A DNA stretch of 64,000 bases, from the NCBI GenBank assembly GCA_900177435.1, contig FXAI01000003.1, forward strand, positions 62,001-126,000. Reading direction: 5' to 3'. This document shows, in pieces, positions 1 through 9,075 of this stretch (positions within the stretch are counted from its first letter, which is position 1; each line of letters begins with the position of its first letter). The position numbers and the translations under genes are program-made. The notes beneath the pieces are model-generated. The model saw only the letters and a program-made list of their open reading frames with translations, had not been told where the DNA came from and made no database searches. Source of the stretch: Alteromonadaceae bacterium Bs31 (GTDB lineage Bacteria; Pseudomonadota; Gammaproteobacteria; Pseudomonadales; Cellvibrionaceae).

Positions 1-3000
1 GGCGAGCTGGAGAAAATCGGCTATATCAACGACATTGCGCAAGATGCTACCGGTTTTATGTGGTTCGGCGGCGACAATGGCCTGGCTCGCTACGATGGCT
101 ATCAACTAAGAATCTACCGCTTCGATGAAGGTAACTCTCGCTCCCTGTCACATAACTATGTCAATGCACTGCTGCTGGACAGCGATGGTACATTTTGGGT
201 GGCCACGCAGGAAGGCCTCAACAAGTATCACCCCGAAAGCGACGATTTTTCTCTAATACGGCAACCAAATTCAACGGTAGCCAGCAATTCTGAAGACGTG
301 CGCGCCTTACTGGAAGACTCTAAAAGCAACTTGTGGCTGGGGACTCTGGATGGGCTCTTCCAATATAACCGGCAAGAACAATCATTCGTTCGCTACCAAC
401 TATTGAGTAATCCCGGCCAGGCCATAAACCGCGCCGTTTGGACCATAGCAGAAGATCAGGACGGTGCTATCTGGGTCGGCGGTATGGAGGGGATCAGCCG
501 CTTTAACAGCACGGATGGCAGCTTCCAGCACTTCTTCAACGACCTGGTTCGCGACGGTAACACCTACCGGGATGTACGCCATGTGTTTTGTGACAAGCAA
601 AACCAAATTTGGATCGCAGCCTACGGCGGCGGTATTTTTCTTTACGACCGCTTGAGCGGCAACTTCACACCCTATCAGCACAACGCCGAAAACCATGAGA
701 AAAGTCGTATGGTTTGGGATATTCATCAGGACTCAGAAGGGAATATGTGGATCGGAGACGGCCTGGCAATCTCGCTGGTGAGTGCGAAAAGCCAGCAGAT
801 ATACCGTTACTCCTACAATAGCAAAGACTCCAGTGCCCCCGGCAACTATGCGATAAACCGCATATTTGAAGACCGCACTGGTGATATCTGGCTGGGCTAC
901 TTCCCATCCGGTGTCGATATGGTGGATCAGCAAGCGGCTGTATTTCAAAACTACCTTCATGATCCGGACGACCCCAACAGCATCACCGACGGGGGCATCA
1001 TCAGCTCTCTTGAGGACAACAAAGGCAACATCTGGGTGGGAACAGGTTATGGCCTTAACTATTTTGATCGAAAAAATGACAGCATCCAGCGTATTACCCA
1101 CAGCCCCGACCAGGCCGGTGGCTTAAGCGGAGAAACCGTTCTATCTCTAGCGCCGGATGGAGAAAAAGGCTTGTGGATAGGCATCTGGTCTGGCGGACTC
1201 AATCGCTATGATTTTAGCTCAGGAACATTCAAGCACTACCGCCAGACAAGAGCGGCAAACTCCTTACTCGGCATGGAGCCCTGGTCACTCATGCTCGACA
1301 GCGAGCAACAACTCTGGATAGCAACTGAAGCGGGTGTAAATCGCTACCGGCCAGAAACCGACGATTTTGAGCGCTATCTGCCTTCACCCAATCAACTGGA
1401 TGGGGATCGTTCGCTCTACTCCAGAGTGTTACTAGAAGATTCTCACGGTGGTGTATGGGTGGGCTCAAATAGAGGCTTATTCCATCTCGAACCAACCACC
1501 CGCACTTTCACTCGACACAAACACTCCACGGACCAGAGTTCCTCCCTTAGCCATAATTTTGTTATCTCCCTCTATCAAGACGCCCAGGGCATTATCTGGG
1601 TGGGCACACATGGCGGAGGGCTCAATCGCTTTGACCCAAACAGCGGAGAGTTTAAAACATACTCCACCAAAGACGGGCTTGCTGACAACGTAGTAACGGG
1701 TATTACCGGGGACAAAAAAGGGAACCTTTGGCTAAGCAGTCAGCAAGGCATCAGTAAATTCAAGCCGCAAACAGAAAGCTTCCAAAATTATAGCCAGCAA
1801 AATGGGCTGTCAGGAAACCTGTTTAATCGCAATACGCCACTGAGAACATACGACAACAAGCTGTTTTTCGGCAATACCAGAGGCTTTGTGCTGTTCGACC
1901 CAGAGGCGCTGAAACCAAATGCTCAGTTACCACCAGTGCTCATCACCAATTTTCGTATATTTAACAAAAACGTCAGCATTCACGACGAGCTTTCTCCTCT
2001 CACTCAATCCATTGAAACCTCTGATTCTATTGAGCTAAATAACCAACAGAATATGCTGAGCTTCCAATTCGCAGCCTTAAATTTTCGCTCCCCGGAGCAA
2101 AACCAATACAGCTATTGGTTGGAAGGCTTTGATAGCGACTGGCTGCAAGGCAGCCGAACAGCCACCTACACCAACCTGCCCAGCGGAAATTACACTTTAC
2201 ATGTTAAGGCTGCAAATAATGATGGCCTCTGGAGCACCGAAGAAACCCGCTTAGCCATACGCCTGCTACCAGCCTGGTGGCATAGCAAATTGGCTTACAC
2301 CGTATATTTGACAATCGCCCTTTTACTTCTGTTGTTGCTTGCTAGATTCTGCTTCAAGCGGTCACGCAATAATTATGCCCCTCATGCCCAACAAAGCATC
2401 GTAGAACTCGACAAAGTTAAAGAGGAATTTCTAAACAACGTCACTCATGAATTATGTTCCCCTATCAATGGCATGGTAGGAATTTCCGAGGCCCTGCACA
2501 CCCACGATGAAAGCTTTGACAAAGAGACCGTTCAACAGCTTGAAGCTATTCGCAGTAGCGGGAAGCGACTCTCTGCACAGATAAAAGATATTATGGAATA
2601 CTCTCGATTATCTGTAGAGGAAGATCCTCTCTACCTGCAATCAGTGGACTTACATGCCTTAACAGAACAGCTGATCCCACTGTTCGCACCACTGCTGAGA
2701 AGCAAGCCCATTCGGCTAATCAATGCGCTGTCAGCCAATATGCCTCGCGTTTACGCAGACGAAGACAGGCTACAGCAAATATTTATTAACCTGCTAAGCA
2801 ACGCCATTAAATACACTAACGAGGGCTTTATTACTGTAAGCGCAGAAGTACATAAAAACCGCATAAAAGTTTCTGTAGAAGACAGTGGTGTCGGTATTTC
2901 TACTGACAAGCTGGCCATGGTATTCCTCCCCTTCCAGCGCATTGACACGGGAGATGACACGCTTTTTGGCACGGGGCTTGGCTTGGCGCTATGTAAAAAG

Positions 3001-3639
3001 CTGGTTGAACTCCACGGCGGCGAGATCACAATTAAATCGATTGAACAGAGTGGCACAGACGTTCATTTCGACCTGCCCATCTACCTCAACGAGGCAAACA
3101 CCAACAAGAAAAAAACCCATGAAAGCAATGCCAAAAAGCACAGAGAATTTATTCGTCGCCAGCTGGAAGACACAAATATCATTCCCGCCTCGCTTGCACC
3201 CTCCTTTGATAAATCTTTGGGATATAAGGAAAATGATGCAATCTGTATGATCGCCAACGCCAGTGACTTCACAATATTGCTTGTAGATGACGACAGGGTT
3301 AACCGAATGGTAGTGGCTACAATGCTGAAAAGTGCCAAATTCAAAGTGATAGAGGAAGAAAGTGGCGAAGGCGCATTAAGCGTGCTTGAGAACAATCCAT
3401 CTATCGATCTGGTTTTACTGGACGTGATTATGGCGCAACTAGACGGCTACGCCACCTGCCAAGAATTACGTAAGCGTTTCAGTATTAAACAACTACCGGT
3501 GATCTTTCTCTCGGCCAATGCACGAGAGAAAGACCTCAACGCAGGCTACACCGCTGGTGGCAGCGACTTCCTGATAAAACCCGTATCCAAGCTGGAATTA
3601 CTGGCAAAAATTACTGTGCACCTGCAATTAATCGCCTAG
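1..3639 (+). CDS. Hybrid two-component sensor kinase, propeller type (5' end outside window)
   Basis: The reading frame is open from base 1, so the start lies upstream; about 1212 residues are visible. In order: about 600 residues of repeated two-bladed propeller motifs (many 'IWVGT..GLNRFD'-like units), a Y_Y_Y domain (about 650-745), one transmembrane helix (about 765-787), a HisKA domain with H box HELCSP (His near residue 816), a HATPase_c domain with DSGVGI and GTGLGLAL motifs, and a C-terminal receiver (about 1090-1210) with the DDD acid pocket, acceptor Asp in 'LLDVIM' and conserved Lys in 'IKP'. This is the architecture of periplasmic-sensing hybrid kinases that often respond to polysaccharides or other nutrients. 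No DNA-binding domain follows the receiver, unlike many Bacteroidetes versions, so phosphotransfer to another protein is likely. The ligand cannot be inferred. Confidence 0.93.
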   Translation, partial: GELEKIGYINDIAQDATGFMWFGGDNGLARYDGYQLRIYRFDEGNSRSLSHNYVNALLLDSDGTFWVATQEGLNKYHPESDDFSLIRQPNSTVASNSEDVRALLEDSKSNLWLGTLDGLFQYNRQEQSFVRYQLLSNPGQAINRAVWTIAEDQDGAIWVGGMEGISRFNSTDGSFQHFFNDLVRDGNTYRDVRHVFCDKQNQIWIAAYGGGIFLYDRLSGNFTPYQHNAENHEKSRMVWDIHQDSEGNMWIGDGLAISLVSAKSQQIYRYSYNSKDSSAPGNYAINRIFEDRTGDIWLGYFPSGVDMVDQQAAVFQNYLHDPDDPNSITDGGIISSLEDNKGNIWVGTGYGLNYFDRKNDSIQRITHSPDQAGGLSGETVLSLAPDGEKGLWIGIWSGGLNRYDFSSGTFKHYRQTRAANSLLGMEPWSLMLDSEQQLWIATEAGVNRYRPETDDFERYLPSPNQLDGDRSLYSRVLLEDSHGGVWVGSNRGLFHLEPTTRTFTRHKHSTDQSSSLSHNFVISLYQDAQGIIWVGTHGGGLNRFDPNSGEFKTYSTKDGLADNVVTGITGDKKGNLWLSSQQGISKFKPQTESFQNYSQQNGLSGNLFNRNTPLRTYDNKLFFGNTRGFVLFDPEALKPNAQLPPVLITNFRIFNKNVSIHDELSPLTQSIETSDSIELNNQQNMLSFQFAALNFRSPEQNQYSYWLEGFDSDWLQGSRTATYTNLPSGNYTLHVKAANNDGLWSTEETRLAIRLLPAWWHSKLAYTVYLTIALLLLLLLARFCFKRSRNNYAPHAQQSIVELDKVKEEFLNNVTHELCSPINGMVGISEALHTHDESFDKETVQQLEAIRSSGKRLSAQIKDIMEYSRLSVEEDPLYLQSVDLHALTEQLIPLFAPLLRSKPIRLINALSANMPRVYADEDRLQQIFINLLSNAIKYTNEGFITVSAEVHKNRIKVSVEDSGVGISTDKLAMVFLPFQRIDTGDDTLFGTGLGLALCKKLVELHGGEITIKSIEQSGTDVHFDLPIYLNEANTNKKKTHESNAKKHREFIRRQLEDTNIIPASLAPSFDKSLGYKENDAICMIANASDFTILLVDDDRVNRMVVATMLKSAKFKVIEEESGEGALSVLENNPSIDLVLLDVIMAQLDGYATCQELRKRFSIKQLPVIFLSANAREKDLNAGYTAGGSDFLIKPVSKLELLAKITVHLQLIA

Positions 3640-3691
3640 CTGTAACAAGTGCGCCGCAAGCTCAGCCTGCGACATAATCTCAACTGAAAGA

Positions 3692-3707
3692 GCCCCCTTT
3701 AACGGGC
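3692..3707 (-). terminator. Weak hairpin downstream of pfkA
   Basis: Read on the minus strand, GCCC and GGGC arms flank an 8-base loop about 45 bp beyond the pfkA stop codon. Only a short broken T run follows. It may end pfkA transcription, but the stem is short and the call is weak. Confidence 0.25.
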
Positions 3708-3748
3708 GAAAAACTATTAGAAACTCTCGCAGTTTGCCGCCGACAGCC

Positions 3749-4711
3749 TCAAGCCAAACGATGACAGAGATCTAATAAACAGGACTTAAATGGGCGCTTC
3801 ATACTAGTTAGCGCTTCAATGATATCGTGGTGAACCAACTCATTCGCCTGAATACCCACACATCGGCCACCTTCTCCTGCACGTAGCAGTTCCACAGCAT
3901 ATGCCCCCAAGCGACTTGCAAGTACACGGTCGAAGGCTGTTGGTGCTCCCCCACGCTGAATATGCCCCAATACTGTTGCACGTGTCTCCAGCCCCGTTTC
4001 CTGTTCAATCCGCTCGGCAAGTTTAACTACGTCGGTGATCAGTTCAGTAATACAAACAATGCCATGTGCCTTGCCGTGCACCACTTGTTCTTTCAATTGT
4101 TGAAGAAAGGATTCTTCATCAAAGGGCATTTCGGGAACAATGGCATACTCGGCGCCACAGGAAATTGCCGAAAAGATCGTGAGGTCACCGCAATGGCGCC
4201 CCATAATTTCCACCAGTGAAATACGCTTGTGGGACGTTGAGGTGTCTCGCAACCGGTCTACCGCATCCAGCACAGTATTAAGTGCTGTGTAATATCCAAT
4301 AGTGTAATCGGTTCCAGCTACGTCGTTGTCAATAGTGCCGGGAATCCCTATGCACGGGAAGCCCATCTCTGTCAGCTTTTTAGCCCCCATATAGGAACCA
4401 TCGCCACCGATAACCACCAAGGCTTCAATACCGTGTTTATCGAGGTTTCTTATGGCTTCTTTGCGAACGTCCTCTTCTTTAAACTCAGGGAATCGAGCAG
4501 AACCCAGGAATGTACCCCCTCGGTTGACAGTGTCAGACACAGAGCGCCGGTCAAGGGGCTTAATTTCATCGTGGTAGAGACCATAATAGCCGTTATATAT
4601 GCCGCAAACCTCCAGGTCGTAGTGGATTGCGTTTCGAACCACAGCTCGCACCGCAGCATTCATTCCCGGCGCATCACCCCCACTGGTTAGCACACCAATT
4701 CGTTTTACCAT
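3749..4711 (-). CDS. pfkA: ATP-dependent 6-phosphofructokinase
   Basis: Phosphorylates fructose 6-phosphate to fructose 1,6-bisphosphate, the committed step of glycolysis, in the cytoplasm. The 320-residue length matches bacterial PfkA. It has the N-terminal nucleotide loop '[11 protein letters not shown]' (residues 9-19), GGDGS at 102-106 (Gly at the position that separates ATP-dependent enzymes from the GGDDS pyrophosphate-dependent type), the catalytic '[11 protein letters not shown]' with Asp128, and 'MGRHCGDL'. The ATG at 4711 gives a full-length protein. It stands alone: the next minus-strand gene upstream is 171 bp away. ATP dependence is read from the motif, not tested. Confidence 0.97.
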   Translation of the reverse strand: MVKRIGVLTSGGDAPGMNAAVRAVVRNAIHYDLEVCGIYNGYYGLYHDEIKPLDRRSVSDTVNRGGTFLGSARFPEFKEEDVRKEAIRNLDKHGIEALVVIGGDGSYMGAKKLTEMGFPCIGIPGTIDNDVAGTDYTIGYYTALNTVLDAVDRLRDTSTSHKRISLVEIMGRHCGDLTIFSAISCGAEYAIVPEMPFDEESFLQQLKEQVVHGKAHGIVCITELITDVVKLAERIEQETGLETRATVLGHIQRGGAPTAFDRVLASRLGAYAVELLRAGEGGRCVGIQANELVHHDIIEALTSMKRPFKSCLLDLCHRLA

Positions 4712-4819
4712 GGTAGTTTCCTAATTCGTTAGTGTTGATTAATTTGTTTTTATAGTGGGGCCATTATACACAGGAAGAATGAACCTCATGCGACCGCTTA
4801 ATGATGGCGCGCTGGTAAT

Positions 4820-4847
4820 TTGCGAAGGGTCAATTGCGAAGGGTCAA
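4820..4847. repeat. Perfect tandem duplication, 14-bp unit x2
   Basis: The unit ttgcgaagggtcaa occurs twice head to tail (4820-4833 and 4834-4847) in the 171-bp spacer between pfkA and the PAS-GGDEF-EAL gene. It looks like a local slippage or duplication event. Confidence 0.9.
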
Positions 4848-4882
4848 TGGTGTTTAAGAATTAGCGAGCGCACCAGAAAGGT

Positions 4883-6898
4883 TCAGGGGGAGCCCGGTGT
4901 AGCCACCGACGCACCTTTATTCTGCCTCTGCCCGGGAGATAGGGCTGTCATGGCTTTTTCAATACGTAATTTATAAATACTCACCCAATGCTCAAAATCC
5001 GCCCTGGGTAGTGGGCGAGAATGATAATAGCCCTGGCTGTACTCGCAGCCCTGGTTTAGTAAAAATTGCAGTTGTGCATGATTTTCTATGCCCTCTGCGA
5101 CCACCTCAATGTTCATGGCTTTACTGATGGAAAAAATGGCATTGACAATAACGATGTCGTCCTCGTCGTTGGGTAGCTGGTTGACGAAGGAGCGATCAAT
5201 TTTTATGACATCAATCGGCAACTGCTTCAAGTAGCTTAAAGACGAGAAGCCTGTGCCAAAATCATCCATGGCAATACTCACCCCCAGCGCTTTAAGCTGG
5301 TTCAAAATTTCCACCGAATGTTCAATGTTTTCAATTACCGCACTCTCGGTAATTTCTAGCTCAAGCTTCGCGGGGTCGACGCTATAGCGCCGTATTTTTT
5401 CCGCCAGGCTGCTAACAAAGTCGGCGCCATTTAAATGGCTGGGTGAAAGATTAACCGCCAGGGTCAAATCCCCCAGGCTTGAGTTTTGCCAGCTTTGTAA
5501 CTGTTTACATGCTGACTCAAGAACCCAATCACCTATATCCAGAATCAATCGGCTTTGCTCAGCGATATCAATAAAACTGCCCGGATTCATAATGTCGTGG
5601 CCGGGCCGAAACCAGCGCAGCAAAGCCTCAGCACCCAGTACGCGGCTAGCCGCTATTTCGACATTACTGTCACTACCCTCAATTAATTGGGTTTTATAGT
5701 GAATCTTAGGCTGGAAATACAAAGCAAGTTCATTTTTACGTATTGCCACGCGAAGCGCTTCTTCAACTTCGCGAGCATTTTTCCTTTTATGCTCTAATTC
5801 GGAGGAGAAAAATACCACACTGTTGCTACCCAGCTCTTTAGCCTGGTGCATAGCGGTGTCTGCCTGAATAATAAATGATTCAGCGTTCTCGGCGTCGCGT
5901 GGATAGGTCGCGATACCGATACTTGCACCACTTCGAATTCGCTTGCCATCAAAACCAACCGGTTCTTGCACCACCGCAATTAAAGCTTTTGCCAGTACCT
6001 CCAGCGCCTCCTCGCTGTCCAGTTCTGTTACCAGAACAGCAAATTCATCCCCTCCGATTCTAAATACAAAATCAGTTTTTCTAGCTCTCGCCTCTAGCTT
6101 TCTGGCTGTTAACTCCAGGTAACGATCGCCTACCTCTTGCCCATGGCGATCGTTCACCCAATTAAAATTATCCAGATCAATAAACAATAAACCCAGTGTG
6201 CGCGAACGTCGCTCTGCAACATTTATTTCATGCCTCAGGGTGTTAAGAAAATGACTTCTGTTGGGCAGGGCAGTGAGCGTATCGAAGTGAGCCATACGCT
6301 GTATTTTTACTTCCGCCTGCTTTTTTTCTGTTATATCGGAGATAACACCAATATGAAAGGCCAGTTTGTCCCCATGCCACACCTCACTGAAATTTAAACA
6401 GGCCGAAAATGATAGCTTTCCCCTCCTGCGCATTACTATCTCACCCGACCATTGAGAGTTCTCACGAAGCTTTTTCCAAACCGTTTCACCTTTCTCTTTT
6501 TCCGCCAGCTTGATATGAGGGCGATTACCCAGCACATCTTCGCGGCGATAATCGGTTAGAGATTCAAACGCTGAATTCACGTCAACGATACGAAAGTCTT
6601 CATCCGTCATTACCACTGCGTCGGGAATAGAGTCGAGGGTTTGCCTGGCTATTTGTAAGGCACGCATTGGACTCATCACAGACTCTCTTATGAGCAGAGT
6701 AAGCACGCCGAAAACCAGCGAGCCCAAAACAAAGGCCTGCAATACTTCCAATAACAGCGCAGCATACATGGAGCTATGCATGCCTTCTGGGAGTTGCTCT
6801 ACAAGGAAGGAATAACGAAAAGCAATAAAGCACATCATTACCCCACAGGTAATGATCGCAAAATAGGCGAGTAATTTTAAATCTAATTTAAACGGCAT
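4883..6898 (-). CDS. Membrane PAS-GGDEF-EAL c-di-GMP protein
   Basis: Predicted to make and/or degrade c-di-GMP at the inner membrane. Two N-terminal hydrophobic helices (about 10-30 and 45-70) precede a PAS domain (about 84-195) with a PAC-like 'GVISDITEKK' end, a GGDEF domain (GGDEF intact at about 283-287, with an RxxD inhibitory-site motif five residues before it) and an EAL domain (EAL at about 425-427, 'DDFGTGFSSL', 'EVVAEGIE'). Both catalytic signatures look intact, so the net activity cannot be predicted. ATG at 6898 is preferred; a GTG codon lies immediately before it. It is the last gene before the hydrogenase block, read away from it. Confidence 0.93.
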   Translation of the reverse strand: MPFKLDLKLLAYFAIITCGVMMCFIAFRYSFLVEQLPEGMHSSMYAALLLEVLQAFVLGSLVFGVLTLLIRESVMSPMRALQIARQTLDSIPDAVVMTDEDFRIVDVNSAFESLTDYRREDVLGNRPHIKLAEKEKGETVWKKLRENSQWSGEIVMRRRGKLSFSACLNFSEVWHGDKLAFHIGVISDITEKKQAEVKIQRMAHFDTLTALPNRSHFLNTLRHEINVAERRSRTLGLLFIDLDNFNWVNDRHGQEVGDRYLELTARKLEARARKTDFVFRIGGDEFAVLVTELDSEEALEVLAKALIAVVQEPVGFDGKRIRSGASIGIATYPRDAENAESFIIQADTAMHQAKELGSNSVVFFSSELEHKRKNAREVEEALRVAIRKNELALYFQPKIHYKTQLIEGSDSNVEIAASRVLGAEALLRWFRPGHDIMNPGSFIDIAEQSRLILDIGDWVLESACKQLQSWQNSSLGDLTLAVNLSPSHLNGADFVSSLAEKIRRYSVDPAKLELEITESAVIENIEHSVEILNQLKALGVSIAMDDFGTGFSSLSYLKQLPIDVIKIDRSFVNQLPNDEDDIVIVNAIFSISKAMNIEVVAEGIENHAQLQFLLNQGCEYSQGYYHSRPLPRADFEHWVSIYKLRIEKAMTALSPGQRQNKGASVATPGSP

Positions 6899-7266
6899 CA
6901 CTCATCTAATATCAACAATAATTGGAACAACCCTGCCGGGATGCTTCTCAGAAATGGCACGTCTCAAGCCCAGTGCCGCAAATAAAACAAATTTGAATTT
7001 GAAAACCCCTATACACGCACTTATTTAACATGTTCTAGAACTTGCTTTATTACAGCCCAAAACAATAAATACATTAGCCGCAGAAAAAAGGCCTGAAAAA
7101 CCATCCTTTAAGCCTCATGCACAAGAGGAGTGCAAAAAAACCGTCACCTGCGCGCCTTACAACAAGAAAGTTAAGCGCGATAAAGAGAAGTATAGTAGGG
7201 AAGTGAAAAATGGTTAAAAAAAGTAATGGTTGCCTTAGTCATACACAATAATATTCAGATCCGATA
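6899..7266. other. Intergenic region between hydrogenase operon and PAS-GGDEF-EAL gene
   Basis: 368 bp, AT-rich. It must hold the 3' untranslated end of the minus-strand hydrogenase operon and the promoter of the PAS-GGDEF-EAL gene. Apart from one weak terminator-like hairpin (7084-7109) I see no coding region, RNA gene or clear operator. Confidence 0.6.
7084..7109 (-). terminator. Possible terminator of the hydrogenase operon
   Basis: On the minus strand AAAGG pairs with CCTTT across a 13-base loop and runs into a T tract. It lies about 160 bp beyond the last hydrogenase gene. The five-pair stem is weak, so this is a candidate only. Confidence 0.25.
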
Positions 7267-7749
7267 TTAGCCTACGCCCTTTAAATTACTAATTTCCCTA
7301 ACAACGCATTCCATAAGCTTTAGCAGCTGGGCCTTGGTAAGCACCTGATCGGTATAGGGGTAGACATTCATTCCCAATACTCTTGCTTGCTCGGGTAATG
7401 TGCCCAGAGCCTTAGCCAGGTGAATAGCGTCGTTCAAGCCGTTTTGATGGGTACTCAGATTAGCTGTGCTGGCTTGCAGTTGCCGCGCCGGAAAACTCAC
7501 TATCTCACCATAGGGTTTGTTTTCACACACAAGGGCATCCAGAAATATTGCCGCCTGGAATTTGGCGAGTTCAGCCACCACAGCACTGGGGTGGAGGTAT
7601 TTTTTGATAGATAGTGGAAGAGTTTGAATAGTTTGAAAAAGACTGGCGGGAGATTTGGCAGACAAGCCCTCATTGAGCCTGTCTGCTAATATCCACGCCA
7701 TGCTGTCGGCCCCATGGGCTGAGCCAAATGCCGATAGTAGTATTGCCAC
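7267..7749 (-). CDS. [NiFe] hydrogenase maturation endopeptidase
   Basis: Removes the C-terminal tail of the hydrogenase large subunit after nickel insertion. The 160-residue protein fits the HybD/HycI/HoxW-like fold. By alignment to the family the metal-binding residues are Asp15 (in 'GSAHGADSMAW'), Asp71 ('IFLDAL') and His101 in the typical 'STHQNGLNDAIHLAKALG' stretch. The usual GDD motif reads GAD here, but the ligand Asp is kept. The start is GTG at 7749, nine bases after the hyhL stop codon and in the same frame, with no Shine-Dalgarno visible, so translation probably depends on reinitiation after hyhL. Being last in the structural operon supports specificity for HyhL. Confidence 0.82.
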   Translation of the reverse strand: MAILLSAFGSAHGADSMAWILADRLNEGLSAKSPASLFQTIQTLPLSIKKYLHPSAVVAELAKFQAAIFLDALVCENKPYGEIVSFPARQLQASTANLSTHQNGLNDAIHLAKALGTLPEQARVLGMNVYPYTDQVLTKAQLLKLMECVVREISNLKGVG

Positions 7750-7758
7750 GGCAAAATG

Positions 7759-9075
7759 CTACTGTCGATGGACGGTTAGCTTTAGAAAATGTGTCGAACA
7801 TGAAATACAGGGGTCATAGTTGCGAATTATTTTTTCACACAACATTCGCAAGTCGTCATCGGTATTCTCCAGTCCGTATTTAAGGACAGCATTTTTCAAG
7901 TTACTTTCGATACTGCCCTGGTTCTGGCTGGTAGGCGGAATCATACAAGCCGTTTCCACCCTGCCATTACCATCGATTTTAAATTGATGGAATATCATAC
8001 CCCGCGGTGCCTCAGTGGCATGACGCGCAATCCCAGGCCGGGGAGTAACATCCACATAGGGCGACCGCGGCTTTTGGTAGTTTTTTAAAATACGCAAAGC
8101 CTCCACAATACTGTAATAACTCTCCACCGACCGCGCTCGAACATTATCGAACATATTGATACTTGGAAAGTTCAAACCCAGATCACGACAAAGCCCACGC
8201 ACGGCAGGAGGCAGTTGATTGAAGTTTAAATTCACACGCGCTAAGGGCCCTACAAAATAACTCTCGCCCCCCAGCGTAGAATAGAAGGCCGTAGAATGCT
8301 TAACCTGGTGCTCCTTAAAGTGCTGATTGTAGTCGTCAAAGCTAAGCTGCTGGTGTTGAGTACTGACGATAAGGCCCTCATTGATACCATATTCCCGGTC
8401 GTTGTGTATGGCAACACAATTGAACGCCTGTTCATCTAGGGGCAAATCAAGGCCCGCCGTCCATTCAACAAGCCCTATGGCATCCTCCACCGCATCTTCC
8501 AGACGATCAATTAAATCGCTCACCTCGCGCATTTCTGGCGCCCGATAAAAACCGCCCACTCGCATGCCAATAGGGTGTACCGAGCGACCGCCAAGCAATG
8601 TCAGTAAATCATTACCAAGCCCCTGGAGTTTCATACCACGCTTAACCGTTTCCGGGTGATCCTGAGCCATTGCAATGGCATTGTCATAACCCAGGAAATC
8701 GGGCGTAGCCAGCAAATGAATATGAAGTGCATGGCTCTGTAACCATTCTCCGCAATAAATAACGCGACGCATATCGTGTACCCAGGGGCCGGGGTCTGCG
8801 CCAAACAGTCGCTCGATAGCTCGAATAGATGTCATCTGATAAGCGATTGGGCAGATACCGCAGATACGCGCTGCCATTGTAGGCACTTCCGTGTACTGCT
8901 GGCCCTCCAGAAATTTTTCAAATAGCCTGGGGGGCTCATATATTTTTAAATGCAGCTTTTCTATCTGGCCTTCTCTAGCGGTGAACTCCAGCGCGCCTTC
9001 GCCTTCCACACGAACCATGACGGGCACATTAATATCAATATCGCGTTCCGGGCTTGTATAGTTGACCTTGCTCAT
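7759..9075 (-). CDS. hyhL: Group 3b-type [NiFe] hydrogenase large (alpha) subunit
   Basis: Catalytic subunit of a cytoplasmic NAD(P)-linked hydrogenase that interconverts H2 with protons and electrons at a Ni-Fe(CN)2CO site. The N-terminal nickel motif RICGIC has Cys72 and Cys75. The C-terminal motif DPCISCSTH has Cys423, Cys426 and His429 and is followed by a nine-residue tail that the maturation protease should remove. ATG at 9075 overlaps the hyhS stop as ATGA and has AGAAGGGG upstream, which makes it a better start than the in-frame codon 27 bp further up. 438 residues is normal for group 3 subunits. Assignment to 3b rests on the partner genes (hyhB-hyhG-hyhS) and their order, as in the Pyrococcus sulfhydrogenases; some of that family also reduce sulfur or polysulfide. 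Confidence 0.95.
   Translation of the reverse strand: MSKVNYTSPERDIDINVPVMVRVEGEGALEFTAREGQIEKLHLKIYEPPRLFEKFLEGQQYTEVPTMAARICGICPIAYQMTSIRAIERLFGADPGPWVHDMRRVIYCGEWLQSHALHIHLLATPDFLGYDNAIAMAQDHPETVKRGMKLQGLGNDLLTLLGGRSVHPIGMRVGGFYRAPEMREVSDLIDRLEDAVEDAIGLVEWTAGLDLPLDEQAFNCVAIHNDREYGINEGLIVSTQHQQLSFDDYNQHFKEHQVKHSTAFYSTLGGESYFVGPLARVNLNFNQLPPAVRGLCRDLGLNFPSINMFDNVRARSVESYYSIVEALRILKNYQKPRSPYVDVTPRPGIARHATEAPRGMIFHQFKIDGNGRVETACMIPPTSQNQGSIESNLKNAVLKYGLENTDDDLRMLCEKIIRNYDPCISCSTHFLKLTVHRQ

Noticed and set aside
6955-6970. TGGCAC-N8-GC resembling a sigma-54 -24/-12 promoter on the plus strand
   Set aside because: The GG-N10-GC spacing fits, but the -12 part lacks TTGCA and no plus-strand gene follows before the convergent hydrogenase genes.
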